Shown piece by piece: positions 46,197-55,738 of a stretch of DNA of 64,000 bases (positions within the stretch are counted from its first letter, which is position 1; each line of letters starts with the position of its first letter). Source of the DNA: Bacteroidales bacterium (GTDB taxonomy: Bacteria; Bacteroidota; Bacteroidia; Bacteroidales; UBA12077). The position numbers and the translations under genes are program-made. A model generated the notes under the pieces. That model saw only the letters and a list, made by a program, of their open reading frames with translations, was not told the origin of the DNA and did not search any database. The stretch is taken from NCBI GenBank assembly GCA_016342685.1, contig JAEINU010000003.1, positions 62,001-126,000 of the forward strand. Reading direction: 5' to 3'.

Positions 46197-47727
46197 TATT
46201 AATTTTAGGTTCATTAAGGTACTGGTTGTAATCGTTCATTAAAGCTTCGAAAAACATTTTAGAAATAACTGTAGCTCCTTTCCATGTAAAATGTGTAAAA
46301 TCAGTTCTTGCCAATGCTGGGTTGGCATTTACCCAGGCGGGCATTGAATTTTTTCCGCCCATTGCTTCGTACATATCCCAGAATGCACAATCGGCTTTAA
46401 AAGCTGCATTTTTTTGTGCATCTCTTATTTTTTCAATATTCGGGTACGAAATATATTGTCCGTTTTTGTTTTGCGACATATCCGAAACGCCTATAACAAT
46501 AATAGAAATGTCGGGGCGTAAACTTTTTAATGTTTTAAGCTGCTTGTAAAAACGTTTCTGATAATAGGAATAATCGTTTGTGATATATGGTACTAGGTTA
46601 ACACCAAATTGCAGAATAATAAGTTTGGCATTTAATTGCTGATACATCGATCTTAAAAAAACAAGATCTGTTTTTGTAAAATCCGTTCCACTACTTCCGC
46701 GTAAAGGAATATTATCGACAGCTACACCAGAATGATCGTCAAGAGCAATTCCATATAAATCAGGACTATCTTCTCCCTTAAAACTGATTGTAATTTCGTC
46801 AAGAGTTTCATCAATATCCCATGTAAGCGTATTTAATTGTCTCGAAACAGGAATTAATTCGGCATCTAATGTTTTATCTTTGTATTTTAATTCGGCAATA
46901 AATGGACCATTGTTGTAGCCATAAAAAACTCTACATTGTTTGAATTTCCGTGTTCTTTGATAAGTGATATTTGATTTTTTTAGATTGATATCGCCATAAT
47001 ACATAATACTTTCATCGGAATTTTCGGGAGCAAATCTCCCAAAGCTCATTAAGGCACCAAGTCGTTTGTGAAAAATAGTTCCTTTTTTAATGCTTTGAAT
47101 TGTATATCGATCCCAACTGCCCGTGAGTTTATGTTTCATCGAAATGTTAGTGCCTTTTATTAAAACTGGAGCAAATAGTCCAATTCCGGAACCTCCAAAT
47201 TGTTTTTGTAACTCATTTCGTATATATGAACTTATTCTATCTCCTTCGATTTGAGAATCGCCATAATGCAATATTCGAATTAATTCTTTCGATTCTTTTA
47301 ATCCTTTTAAATTATCAAAGAACGGAAACAACACTGCATTGTTATTATCAGGATATTCTAAATGCTGTCTTATTGCTCCAGGCTGATTTTTATTTGTGCT
47401 AGGTTTTATTGAATCCAACAATAAACTATCTGAGGGAGTTTTATTTATTATTGAATCTTTTGAAATAGATAAGTTGTCGTTTTCTTCTTTAATAGAGTCT
47501 TTTGCTAGATTTTCTATATTTTCAACAATATCCGATTGATGATATTCTAATATTTCAGTTATATCGGCATGTTTTTTTTCTTCTGGAGTAAGAAGACTGC
47601 TAAAATCAGGAAATCTTAAAAGTAAATTGTTTCCTATCTGAATTCCATTCGAAGGGTAAATAAAAGATATAAATGAAAGAACTAGAAAAATGCTAATTAG
47701 GAATAATAGTATTTTGTATGGTTTCAT
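46183..47727 (-). CDS. SGNH/GDSL hydrolase with N-terminal membrane anchor, first of a pair
   Basis: The 514-residue protein has an N-terminal hydrophobic segment (about residues 5-25), a low-complexity Ser/Asp/Lys-rich linker (about 60-120), then an SGNH domain: LHYGDSQIEGDRI (catalytic Ser), ILQFGVNLV (block III; Asn kept, usual Thr replaced) and DFTHFTWKG (catalytic Asp/His). It resembles the next gene in layout but differs in sequence, so the two are divergent family members. It heads the SGNH-SGNH-MBOAT operon. Confidence 0.83.
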   Translation of the reverse strand: MKPYKILLFLISIFLVLSFISFIYPSNGIQIGNNLLLRFPDFSSLLTPEEKKHADITEILEYHQSDIVENIENLAKDSIKEENDNLSISKDSIINKTPSDSLLLDSIKPSTNKNQPGAIRQHLEYPDNNNAVLFPFFDNLKGLKESKELIRILHYGDSQIEGDRISSYIRNELQKQFGGSGIGLFAPVLIKGTNISMKHKLTGSWDRYTIQSIKKGTIFHKRLGALMSFGRFAPENSDESIMYYGDINLKKSNITYQRTRKFKQCRVFYGYNNGPFIAELKYKDKTLDAELIPVSRQLNTLTWDIDETLDEITISFKGEDSPDLYGIALDDHSGVAVDNIPLRGSSGTDFTKTDLVFLRSMYQQLNAKLIILQFGVNLVPYITNDYSYYQKRFYKQLKTLKSLRPDISIIVIGVSDMSQNKNGQYISYPNIEKIRDAQKNAAFKADCAFWDMYEAMGGKNSMPAWVNANPALARTDFTHFTWKGATVISKMFFEALMNDYNQYLNEPKINNDPN

Positions 47728-47840
47728 TCAGTTTATACTTTCGAATTGGGGTTCTAAATATATCAATATTTATTTTAATAAAAAGAAAGTGTGTTGACTT
47801 TCTAATTAAATAGGACGTTCTTGGAAAGAAAAAGATTATT

Positions 47841-48263
47841 ATGTCTAAGAAAAAGGTAACGGGTATTGGGGGAATATTTTTTAAATGTAATGACCCTGAG
47901 TTAATGAAAAACTGGTATAATGAGAATTTGGGTTTAGTAAAAGATGAATATGGTTCGGTTTTCGAATTCAGAAAATCTGATGAGCCTGATAAAAAGGCTT
48001 ATGCCGTATGGAGTCCATTTCCAAAAGATACAGAATATTTTAAGCCATCCGAAAAAGAATTTATGGTGAATTATCGTGTTGAAAATATTGAAGATATGGT
48101 GAAAGAATTGATAGAAAATGGAGTTATTGTTGTCGATAAAATCGAGATATACGAATACGGTAAGTTCATACATATTTTAGATCCAGAAGGAAATAAAATA
48201 GAACTTTGGGAACCTATCGATGAGGTGTTTACAAAAATGTATGAAGGTAAAACAACAAAATAA
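47841..48263 (+). CDS. VOC-family (glyoxalase-like) protein
   Basis: The 140-residue protein has the two beta-alpha-beta-beta-beta modules of the vicinal-oxygen-chelate fold: GIGGIFFKCNDPELMKNWY at the N-terminus and ILDPEGNKIELWEP at the C-terminus, the latter holding a typical metal-ligand Glu. The family covers isomerases, dioxygenases and resistance proteins, so the reaction cannot be told. It is a single gene on the plus strand, convergent to corA. Confidence 0.82.
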   Translation: MSKKKVTGIGGIFFKCNDPELMKNWYNENLGLVKDEYGSVFEFRKSDEPDKKAYAVWSPFPKDTEYFKPSEKEFMVNYRVENIEDMVKELIENGVIVVDKIEIYEYGKFIHILDPEGNKIELWEPIDEVFTKMYEGKTTK

Positions 48264-48269
48264 GTTTTT

Positions 48270-49202
48270 CTAAATCCATCTTCGTTTTCTGATCATTACA
48301 ATTCCTATTGATGCAATAATTATCGAAAATGCGATTATGCTCCAAAAAGCAAAATGAGTATTCTCGAAATAATTTGGAACATTCATCCCATAAAAGCTTG
48401 CAATCATTGTGGGAATTGCTAAAATAATAGTCACAATTGTAAGCTGTTTCATAACAATATTTAGATTATTGGAAATTACGGATGCAAAAGCATCCATCAT
48501 TCCACTTTGAATATCGCTATATATATTAGCCATTTCAATGGCTTGCTTATTTTCTATCATCACATCTTCAAGCAATTCTTCCGAATACATGGAGCTTTCA
48601 ATAAATCTCGAAGCTTTGATTCTGGCGAACAGAAATTTGTTTGAGCGCAGCGAAGTGGTAAAATACACAAGACATTTTTCTAGCTTAAGTAACTTATGCA
48701 ATTCTTCATTCTTAGTTGATTTCTCCAAATCTTTTTCAACCATGTTTGCTTGAAAATTAATTTGCCTTAAATAGCGATGATAAATATTTGTTGTATGCAA
48801 AAACAGATTTAGAATAAAATCAAACTTGTTTTTATATTCAACTGCTTTTCGCTTTCGCTGATTAAAAAACTCTGAAATAGCAATACTCTCGCGCTGACAT
48901 AGAATAAGGGTGTAATCATCAGAAATTATTATTCCTAAAGGGATGGTTGAAAAAGGAATTCCATTTTCTGTTGCTTGAATAGGAATTCGAAGGATAATAA
49001 TTATTTTATCGTTTTCAAACTCGAGTCGTGAACGTTCGTCTACGTCCATTATATCTAAAATTATATCTTCAGGAATTTGGAATGTTGATTTTAAAATATC
49101 TTTTTCATCCTCGGAAGGTGAAGTTATGTTAACGATGCAATTTTTTTTAAAAGATTGGATTGGAAGTAATCCATTTGAAATAGTTTGCCAATATGATATC
49201 AT
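48270..49202 (-). CDS. corA: CorA-family magnesium transporter
   Basis: A pentameric divalent-cation channel for Mg2+ uptake. The 310-residue protein has a long cytoplasmic N-terminal domain and two C-terminal membrane helices, with the selectivity motif YGMN (in FYGMNVPNY) between them and a basic C-terminal tail. A strong GGAGG site precedes the ATG by nine bases. The upstream leader has two short ORFs and an anti-GGAGG sequence. trkH lies upstream on the same strand. Confidence 0.92.
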   Translation of the reverse strand: MISYWQTISNGLLPIQSFKKNCIVNITSPSEDEKDILKSTFQIPEDIILDIMDVDERSRLEFENDKIIIILRIPIQATENGIPFSTIPLGIIISDDYTLILCQRESIAISEFFNQRKRKAVEYKNKFDFILNLFLHTTNIYHRYLRQINFQANMVEKDLEKSTKNEELHKLLKLEKCLVYFTTSLRSNKFLFARIKASRFIESSMYSEELLEDVMIENKQAIEMANIYSDIQSGMMDAFASVISNNLNIVMKQLTIVTIILAIPTMIASFYGMNVPNYFENTHFAFWSIIAFSIIIASIGIVMIRKRRWI

Positions 49203-49329
49203 CTTGTTTTGCCTCCATATTTTTGCTATAAGGAGGTACGCAGATTCATATTCTCCTTAGAACTGATTATAAATTAATATTCTCGGGTGATAATCGTCCA
49301 TTTTATTTTTTATTTAGATTGCAAAGATA
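49203..49329 (-). promoter_or_regulatory. corA leader with two short ORFs and an SD-sequestering hairpin
   Basis: On the minus strand a -7 box TATCTTTG (49329-49322) precedes a leader of about 110 bases. It holds a 14-codon ORF (49301-49257, MDDYHPRILIYNQF) and a 7-codon ORF (49249-49226, MNLRTSL). The stop of the first overlaps the AAGGAG site of the second. CCTCC inside the second ORF (49236-49232) can pair with the corA GGAGG (49216-49212). Regulation by translation of the leader is an inference. Confidence 0.45.
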
Positions 49330-49368
49330 AACGAATTATTGCATTTGTGCCCATGTTTTCTATAAAAG

Positions 49369-50820
49369 TCAGACCTTATAGAAATTTCTCGTAAACAAAG
49401 ATAGAACAGAAATAATTTCAAGTCTGCCAAGTATCATGTTAAATGATAAATATCCTTTTCCAATTGCACTAATATCTGCAAAGTTATTCACCGGACCTAC
49501 AAGACCCAAGCCAGGACCGATTCCTCCCAGTGTTGTAATAACACTGCTCGAAGCAGATTTTACATCCAGTCCAGTAGCCATCATTACAAAAGACCCAAAA
49601 ATAAATGTCAGAAAATAAATTATTATGAATGAGGATATGCTGTTTAAACCCTTTTCGCTAATAATCTTTTTATTGTATCTTATTGGAGTTATTGCATTTG
49701 GGTGAAGAAGTTTTTGGAATTGTATTTTAAAACTCTTTATTAATATAATGTGTCGGGCTATTTTTATTCCTCCTCCTGTTGACCCAACACAAGCACCAAC
49801 AAACATTATTAGAAAAGTAATTAGTATTGAAAACTGAGGCCACAATTCATAATTTTCTGATATAAAGCCAGTAGCCGTAATTATCGATACAACTTGAAAT
49901 AATGATTGGCGGAACGAATGTTCAATATTATTATAAAAATCGAAATTGGAAAACGTTAAAATAAGGGTAACTCCAACTACAATAATTACATACATTCTCC
50001 ATTCTTCATTTTTGAGTATTCTCTTGAATTTGCCATTTAATATGGAAATATGAAGAATGAAATTCATACCCGATAAAAACATAAATAAGGTAATAATATA
50101 TTGAATTGTGGCAGAATATTCGGCTATACTTGAGTTTTTTGTAGAAAACCCACCTGTTGCAATTGTTGCAAAAGAATGGCAAATGGCATCAAACCAATTC
50201 ATTTTTGCTAGCATTAATGCAAGTGTTTCAAAAAGAGTTAAAAGAATATATGTGCCCCATAATCTTTTCGCCACATTAATTAGTCGGGGATGTGTTTTTT
50301 CATTGCTAAAAAAAGATCCTTCAGCAGAAAAGAGGTGATGTCCCGAGACTTTTAAATATGGAAGAAGGACTACTACTAAGGCAATAATTCCCATGCCTCC
50401 TATCCAATGAGTTTCTGATCGCCAAAATAAAATACTTTTGGGAAGTGCTTCAATATCATTTACAACGGATGAGCCTGTAGTTGTGAATCCTGACACTGTT
50501 TCAAAAAATGAGTCAATAAAACTTGGAATCGAAGAACTAAGAATGTAGGGTAAAGTTCCAAAAAGGGAAATAAATAACCACGAAAATGTTACGATTAAAA
50601 AACTTTCTTTAATGCTTGGTTTTTTAACCAGTTTCGATTTGGTAATATAAAATATTATTAGTCCAAAAATCATTGTAATACCAAACGATTCGATTAATGG
50701 AATAAGTGTTCCGTCGTTATATATTAACGAAATAGGTATGTCAATGGCAATAAATAAACTTTCTATAATAAGACAAATGCCTACAATATTTAATACTAAA
50801 GGAATATGAATTGATTTCAT
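49369..50820 (-). CDS. trkH: TrkH-family potassium uptake protein
   Basis: The membrane subunit of a Trk/Ktr-type K+ transporter. The 483-residue protein has about ten hydrophobic segments and the four selectivity-filter-like loops: TTGSSVV, ATGGFSTKNSS, STGGGIKIARH and TLGGIGPGLG. Such proteins work with a cytosolic TrkA/KtrA NAD-binding subunit, which is not encoded nearby. The gene sits upstream of corA on the same strand, so the two ion-uptake genes may share transcription. Confidence 0.92.
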   Translation of the reverse strand: MKSIHIPLVLNIVGICLIIESLFIAIDIPISLIYNDGTLIPLIESFGITMIFGLIIFYITKSKLVKKPSIKESFLIVTFSWLFISLFGTLPYILSSSIPSFIDSFFETVSGFTTTGSSVVNDIEALPKSILFWRSETHWIGGMGIIALVVVLLPYLKVSGHHLFSAEGSFFSNEKTHPRLINVAKRLWGTYILLTLFETLALMLAKMNWFDAICHSFATIATGGFSTKNSSIAEYSATIQYIITLFMFLSGMNFILHISILNGKFKRILKNEEWRMYVIIVVGVTLILTFSNFDFYNNIEHSFRQSLFQVVSIITATGFISENYELWPQFSILITFLIMFVGACVGSTGGGIKIARHIILIKSFKIQFQKLLHPNAITPIRYNKKIISEKGLNSISSFIIIYFLTFIFGSFVMMATGLDVKSASSSVITTLGGIGPGLGLVGPVNNFADISAIGKGYLSFNMILGRLEIISVLSLFTRNFYKV

Positions 50821-50869
50821 ACCAATAAGTTAAAGAATAAATTAAGAAATAGAATTTAAAAAATGAAAG

Positions 50870-51202
50870 TTAGATTAGAAAAGGAGGGGGCAAATCTATA
50901 CAAATGTCTATAAGTGAATAGTTAAATACGCAAGCAATTTTCGATGAGATAGAATTTTCTTTTTTTTCTTTATACGTAAAGTTAAGCTTGTTAATAAAAC
51001 CTGCAATGTGCTTTAACGATTCTTCGTCGTTGCATTCTTCCAATTCACTATAGTAATCGTAAAATATATTTGAAATATTTACAGATAAAGTATTTTCAGC
51101 GATGTAATTTTGATCAGTGTTCAAATCATCGATGAAAGTTTTATTAGTTTCAGTAGAAAAGCTAATGGCTATAAATAATATGAAAATCAGATATCTATGC
51201 AT
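50870..51202 (-). CDS. Small secreted protein of unknown function
   Basis: The protein has 110 residues, with a signal peptide (MHRYLIFILFIAISFS) and an acidic mature part rich in Asn and Glu (YSELEECNDEESLKHI). It ends with a hydrophobic PPPFLI. I chose ATG 51202. An in-frame TTG three codons upstream would lie almost at the predicted transcription start. No family is recognised. It stands between trkH and the signalling operon. Confidence 0.55.
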   Translation of the reverse strand: MHRYLIFILFIAISFSTETNKTFIDDLNTDQNYIAENTLSVNISNIFYDYYSELEECNDEESLKHIAGFINKLNFTYKEKKENSISSKIACVFNYSLIDICIDLPPPFLI

Positions 51203-51215
51203 AAAAATCAAATAG

Positions 51216-51223
51216 CAAAATTA
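51216..51223 (-). promoter_or_regulatory. -7 box of the small secreted gene
   Basis: TAATTTTG on the minus strand matches TAnnTTTG and stands 13 bases before the ATG at 51202, giving a very short leader. Confidence 0.4.
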
Positions 51224-51315
51224 TAAAAAATATGATTTAAAATGATAAACAGCATTCATTTTTTTTTTACAATATTTCATTATATTTACAAGAGAACTTT
51301 AAATCAAATTTCATT

Positions 51316-53748
51316 ATGCAAAAGAGGGTATCTTTCTTTTATAAAACAATGATTTTATTATGTTCAATGACATTTTTATTTTCTATGAATGTCTACGCAC
51401 AATTTAATGATACCATTCATAAGAAAGTATATAAAGTTGGTCAGCCTAATGTTCAAGGCTTAATGTATGTCGATAACTCTGGATATCATAAAGGATTTCC
51501 TTTCGAGATAGTTTTGCACTTAGCGCAAGATGAAAATATAGAGATTGAATGGGAGCCCGGAACATGGTCTCAGCTTTATAAAAAGCTAGTTGAAGGAGAT
51601 ATTGATATTCTTCCGGGAACGCAAGTTACATTGGCTCGCAAAAGGGAAATTGATTTTTTAAAAACAAACCTTTTTACAATGTGGAGCGAGTTGTATTTAT
51701 CAAGTGATGCTCAATTTGAAAGTTTGTATGATTTAGAGGGAAAAAAAATAGCTCTGGTAGATGAAGATAATAATGCAGCAGGTTTTGTTGAATATATTAA
51801 TGATTTTAAAATTGATTACATTCCGGTTAGTTATCCATCACACGAAGCTGCTGTTAAAGGTTTAAAACAGGGTGAAGTATATGCAATGGTTGGCCCTACT
51901 TCAAAAGTATTTAATAAATTATTTAAGGGTTTAAAAAATGCAAAACTATATTTTAATCCAACCGATTTGAATATTGCTTTTGCCAAAAATAAAGACAAAG
52001 AATTGCAGCGAAAACTGAATTATCGATTAGAAGTTTATAAAAGCAATCCGAATTCTATTTACTACGAATTAATCCGAAAATATAGTTTAGCAAATTACAG
52101 AATTGATACTTATGTTTTTCCTTTGTGGGGAAAATTGGTGTTAATTGCAGGCTTGTTTCTAGTGATTGTATCCTTTTCGTTTATTTACATTCTGCGTAAA
52201 AGAGTTGAGCTAAAAACACGTGAACTAATTAAACGCAAAGAATTTCTTAAACAAGTTCTGAAGATTTCTGAAATGGGAGGGTGGAGCTTAAATTTAAATA
52301 AAGGAGAGATTTTTTGGTCAGATGAACTTTACTTTCTTCATGGACTTAATTCTGCAAATCCTATTTCTGTTGAAGAAATGAAAAATTTAATTCATCCGGA
52401 TGATCGAGAAAAGGTATTGGAGTTAATGGATTATCACATAAAGAACAGGAAGGATTTTTCTTTGGAGTATAGAGTTATTGTCGATAGTGGAGAGATTATT
52501 AATACTCGTCAAATAGGAGTTTTTGAAGTAAATGAAAAAGAAAAAACCAATTTTTTAATAGGAATAACACAGAATATTACAAAAGAAAACCTATTTAAAC
52601 AAGAACTCATAGAGGCTAAGAATACAGCAGAAGCAAACGATAAGCTTAAAACTCTTTTCATAAATAACATGTCGCATGAGATTAGAACACCAATGAATGG
52701 AATTTTGGGGTTCACATCTATGTTAGATAAAACAGGTTTAAGCGACGAAAAAAGAAAAAATTATATAGCAATTATTAAGAAAAGCGGAGCAAAGCTTTTG
52801 CGCATTATCGATGATATTATGGAGATTTCAATTCTCGGTACACAGCAAATAGAATTGAAAGAAACTAAAGTTGTTTTAAATCAACTCTTTGATGAGTTGC
52901 AGTCGATCTTCCAGATTAAGGCAAGTTCAAAAGGCCTTCGAGTTAATTTCACAAAGCTGTATTCAGATCAAGATTGTACTTTTTTAACCGACGAATCTAA
53001 ATTGAATAAAATACTAAGTAACATTATCGAAAATTCGTTAAAGTATACAGAGCAAGGATCAGTAGATCTTCGTTTTGTTATCGAAAATATGAATGTTAAA
53101 ATCTATATTGAGGATACGGGGATAGGGATAAGTGAAAATCAACAGGAGAGAATATTTGAACGATTTTATCAGGTGCAAAAAGATTCAAAATTAAATGAAG
53201 GACTTGGGTTAGGATTGGCAATAGCCAAAGAAAATGCCGAATTATTAGGTGGAGATTTATTCTTATCGTCGGAAGAAGGAAGGGGAGCGATTTTTTCTTT
53301 AACTATACCTTTTAATAAAATAGAAGATCTAGCAGAAGAGCAGATTCAAGGAAATATTATTGAATCGCAATCGATAAAAAAGAACGTAAGAGTGCTAATT
53401 GCAGAAGATGAGCCAACCAATACCTTATATTTAGAAACAATTTTAAATGAACAGTCTGATTATTGTTTTGAGATTATTAAAGTTGAGAATGGTAAAGAAG
53501 CTGTTCAGGAGTGCTTACAAAGAGATGGAATAGAACTTGTTTTTATGGATCTTAAAATGCCAGAATTGGATGGTTTTATTGCCACACAAAAAATCAAAGA
53601 TCACAATCCAAAAATATCAATAATAGCTCAAACAGCGTATAGTTCATCTGCAGAAAGAGAAAGGGCAAAAGTCGCTGGATGCGACGAGTTTCTTTCTAAA
53701 CCAATCGACGAGGAAACTGTTATCAAAGTTATTCGTAAGTATTTGTAA
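51316..53748 (+). CDS. Hybrid sensor histidine kinase with solute-binding sensor domain
   Basis: The 810-residue protein has a signal peptide and a family 3 solute-binding domain (about residues 35-255, for example GQPNVQGLMYVDNSGYHKG and LPGTQVTLARKREIDF). One membrane helix (about 270-292) and a PAS domain (about 315-420) follow, then HisKA with the phospho-acceptor His454 in SHEIRTPMNG, a HATPase domain (NIIENSLKYT, EDTGIGIS, GLGLGLAI), and a C-terminal receiver with Asp745 in VFMDLKMPELDG. It probably senses a small amino-acid-like ligand outside the membrane. It is followed 17 bases later by a response regulator gene. Confidence 0.93.
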   Translation: MQKRVSFFYKTMILLCSMTFLFSMNVYAQFNDTIHKKVYKVGQPNVQGLMYVDNSGYHKGFPFEIVLHLAQDENIEIEWEPGTWSQLYKKLVEGDIDILPGTQVTLARKREIDFLKTNLFTMWSELYLSSDAQFESLYDLEGKKIALVDEDNNAAGFVEYINDFKIDYIPVSYPSHEAAVKGLKQGEVYAMVGPTSKVFNKLFKGLKNAKLYFNPTDLNIAFAKNKDKELQRKLNYRLEVYKSNPNSIYYELIRKYSLANYRIDTYVFPLWGKLVLIAGLFLVIVSFSFIYILRKRVELKTRELIKRKEFLKQVLKISEMGGWSLNLNKGEIFWSDELYFLHGLNSANPISVEEMKNLIHPDDREKVLELMDYHIKNRKDFSLEYRVIVDSGEIINTRQIGVFEVNEKEKTNFLIGITQNITKENLFKQELIEAKNTAEANDKLKTLFINNMSHEIRTPMNGILGFTSMLDKTGLSDEKRKNYIAIIKKSGAKLLRIIDDIMEISILGTQQIELKETKVVLNQLFDELQSIFQIKASSKGLRVNFTKLYSDQDCTFLTDESKLNKILSNIIENSLKYTEQGSVDLRFVIENMNVKIYIEDTGIGISENQQERIFERFYQVQKDSKLNEGLGLGLAIAKENAELLGGDLFLSSEEGRGAIFSLTIPFNKIEDLAEEQIQGNIIESQSIKKNVRVLIAEDEPTNTLYLETILNEQSDYCFEIIKVENGKEAVQECLQRDGIELVFMDLKMPELDGFIATQKIKDHNPKISIIAQTAYSSSAERERAKVAGCDEFLSKPIDEETVIKVIRKYL

Positions 53749-53765
53749 AAAATTAAGTTAATAAA

Positions 53766-54449
53766 GTGAAGATTCTTATTATAGAAGACGAGAAGGCGCT
53801 ATCTGATTCAATTGTTGAATATTTAACAACAGAAGGTCACTTGTGCGAAGCTGTGTATGATTTTCAGAAAGCTAGGGAAAAAATCGAACTCTATGAGTAC
53901 GATTGTGCTATTGTCGATATAAATTTGCCCGACGGTAGTGGATTAGATATAATTAAAAAGATAAAAGAAAAGCAAATCTCTTTGGGTATTATAATAATCT
54001 CAGGAAGAGGTTCGCTCGAAAATAGAATTGAAGGATTAGAAATAGGAGCAGATCATTATTTAACAAAGCCATTTCATTTAGCAGAATTAAATGCTCATTT
54101 AAAATCAATAAATAGAAGAATAAATTTTAGTGGGAACAATGAAATAATTCTGAATGAGATAAAAATATTGCCCGACGAACATCGTGCATTTGTTAATGAG
54201 ATTGAACTGAAATTAACAAAAAAAGAATACGATTTATTGTTATTTTTTATCTCAAATAAAAACAGAGTAATTACAAAAATTAGTTTGGCAGAATATCTTT
54301 GGGGAGATTTTATGGACACAGCTGATTCCTTCGATTTTATATACACTCATATAAAAAACCTAAGGAAAAAACTCTTAAAATTAGATTGTGAAGATTACAT
54401 TCAAACTATTTATGGAGTTGGTTACAAATTTGATTTATCAATCGCATGA
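53766..54449 (+). CDS. OmpR-family response regulator
   Basis: A receiver domain with acidic pocket EDE and phospho-acceptor Asp51 in AIVDINLPDGSG, Thr/Lys switch residues (ISGRG, LTKPFHL), then a winged-helix DNA-binding domain (ELKLTKKEYDLLLFF, TIYGVGYKF). Length 227 is standard. The start is GTG, needed to include the first beta strand MKILIIEDE. It overlaps the downstream kinase by four bases (ATGA), so the pair is translationally coupled; whether it also takes signal from the upstream hybrid kinase is unknown. Confidence 0.93.
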   Translation: MKILIIEDEKALSDSIVEYLTTEGHLCEAVYDFQKAREKIELYEYDCAIVDINLPDGSGLDIIKKIKEKQISLGIIIISGRGSLENRIEGLEIGADHYLTKPFHLAELNAHLKSINRRINFSGNNEIILNEIKILPDEHRAFVNEIELKLTKKEYDLLLFFISNKNRVITKISLAEYLWGDFMDTADSFDFIYTHIKNLRKKLLKLDCEDYIQTIYGVGYKFDLSIA

Positions 54450-55711
54450 AGCTTTTAACAAAAACAACACTTAATTTTCTTTCAATAACTCTCTTTGTTT
54501 TTTTATTTGGGATTGTTGCATTTTATTTTTTATTGCGGGGACAGGTTGATAAAAATGTTAATTTTGAGTTGGAGAAGAGAAAAACGAGCATTATTTCTCA
54601 ATTAAATTCAAACGATCCTGCAAACAGTATTCCACCAAATCCAAACGAACGAATTATTATTGATGTTTTAATAAATAATGATCCTTTACCGGAGTTTACA
54701 TATACCGATACTTTAATTTTCGACGATCTACAAAAGCGATATATTCCTTTTCGAAAGTTAGGTTTTGTTGCAAACTTTAACAATCAAAGAATATATATTC
54801 AGATATTTAAATCGCTCGAAGAATCGGATTTTTTAATAGTACAAATATTTCTGATTTTAACCGCATTGGTTATTGTACTCATTGTTTCCTTGTTAGTAAT
54901 GAATCGAATTACTTTGCAACATTCATGGAAAATTTTTAATCGAACAATTAAAAAAATTAGTAATTACGATGTGAATACACACAAACAATTTATGTTGCAA
55001 AAATCCGACATTAAGGAGTTTAACGATTTAAATCGTGTAATTGAGACAATGACAAATAGAATAAATTCCGATTATTTAAACCTTAAAGAATATACCGAGA
55101 ATGCTTCACACGAAATCCAAAACCCTTTGGCAATTATCAATTCGAAAATGGAATTACTATTGCAGTCGGGAGATTTAAAAGAAAGTGATTATAAGGCTGT
55201 TGTTGATGCTTATGAAGCATCTAATCGATTGTCACGATTGAATAAAACTCTAATTTTATTAGCAAAAATTGAAAATAGACAATTTCCTGAATCAAAGGAT
55301 GTGATTTTAAGCGAGATTATAAATAATCAATTAGATTTATTGGAGGATTTAATAATTTCGAAAAATATAATAATTGAGAATAGTATCAACATAGGTTTTT
55401 CTGTGTATATGAATCCATATTTAGCCGAAATTTTATTTGTAAATTTAATAAAGAACGCCTTAAGGCATAATGTGGAAAATGGGAATATACAAATTAAACA
55501 AGTCGAAAATACAATTAGCATTTCAAACACCGGACCGAAGCATAATATGAATTCCGACGAATTATTTCAGCGCTTCCATAAATCATCAAACTCATCAGAA
55601 TCTCTCGGATTAGGACTCCCCATAGTAAAGAAAATATGCGAAGTTTATAATTTTGATGTTGATTATGAGTACGATGAAATGCATTATTTCTCGATTAAAT
55701 TCGACGCTTAA
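54446..55711 (+). CDS. Sensor histidine kinase (partner of the OmpR-type regulator)
   Basis: The 421-residue inner-membrane kinase has two membrane helices (about residues 8-30 and 135-160) around a short periplasmic domain. The DHp helix carries phospho-acceptor His222 in ASHEIQNPLAI, with Gln-Asn where Arg-Thr is usual. The ATPase domain has NLIKNALRHN and GLGLPIVK. The FDD-type phospho-transfer pairing with the regulator is expected from the four-base gene overlap. Confidence 0.9.
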   Translation: MKLLTKTTLNFLSITLFVFLFGIVAFYFLLRGQVDKNVNFELEKRKTSIISQLNSNDPANSIPPNPNERIIIDVLINNDPLPEFTYTDTLIFDDLQKRYIPFRKLGFVANFNNQRIYIQIFKSLEESDFLIVQIFLILTALVIVLIVSLLVMNRITLQHSWKIFNRTIKKISNYDVNTHKQFMLQKSDIKEFNDLNRVIETMTNRINSDYLNLKEYTENASHEIQNPLAIINSKMELLLQSGDLKESDYKAVVDAYEASNRLSRLNKTLILLAKIENRQFPESKDVILSEIINNQLDLLEDLIISKNIIIENSINIGFSVYMNPYLAEILFVNLIKNALRHNVENGNIQIKQVENTISISNTGPKHNMNSDELFQRFHKSSNSSESLGLGLPIVKKICEVYNFDVDYEYDEMHYFSIKFDA

Positions 55712-55738
55712 CCAAATTAATTTCATATTCTTCTCAAA

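Noticed and set aside
49203-49320. An M-box (ykoK) magnesium riboswitch upstream of corA
   Set aside because: I looked for the conserved M-box core and do not see it; the leader is short and holds small ORFs and simple pairing instead.
51203-51211. TTG as start of the small secreted gene
   Set aside because: ATG 51202 gives a normal signal peptide, and the TTG would be at or next to the predicted transcription start.
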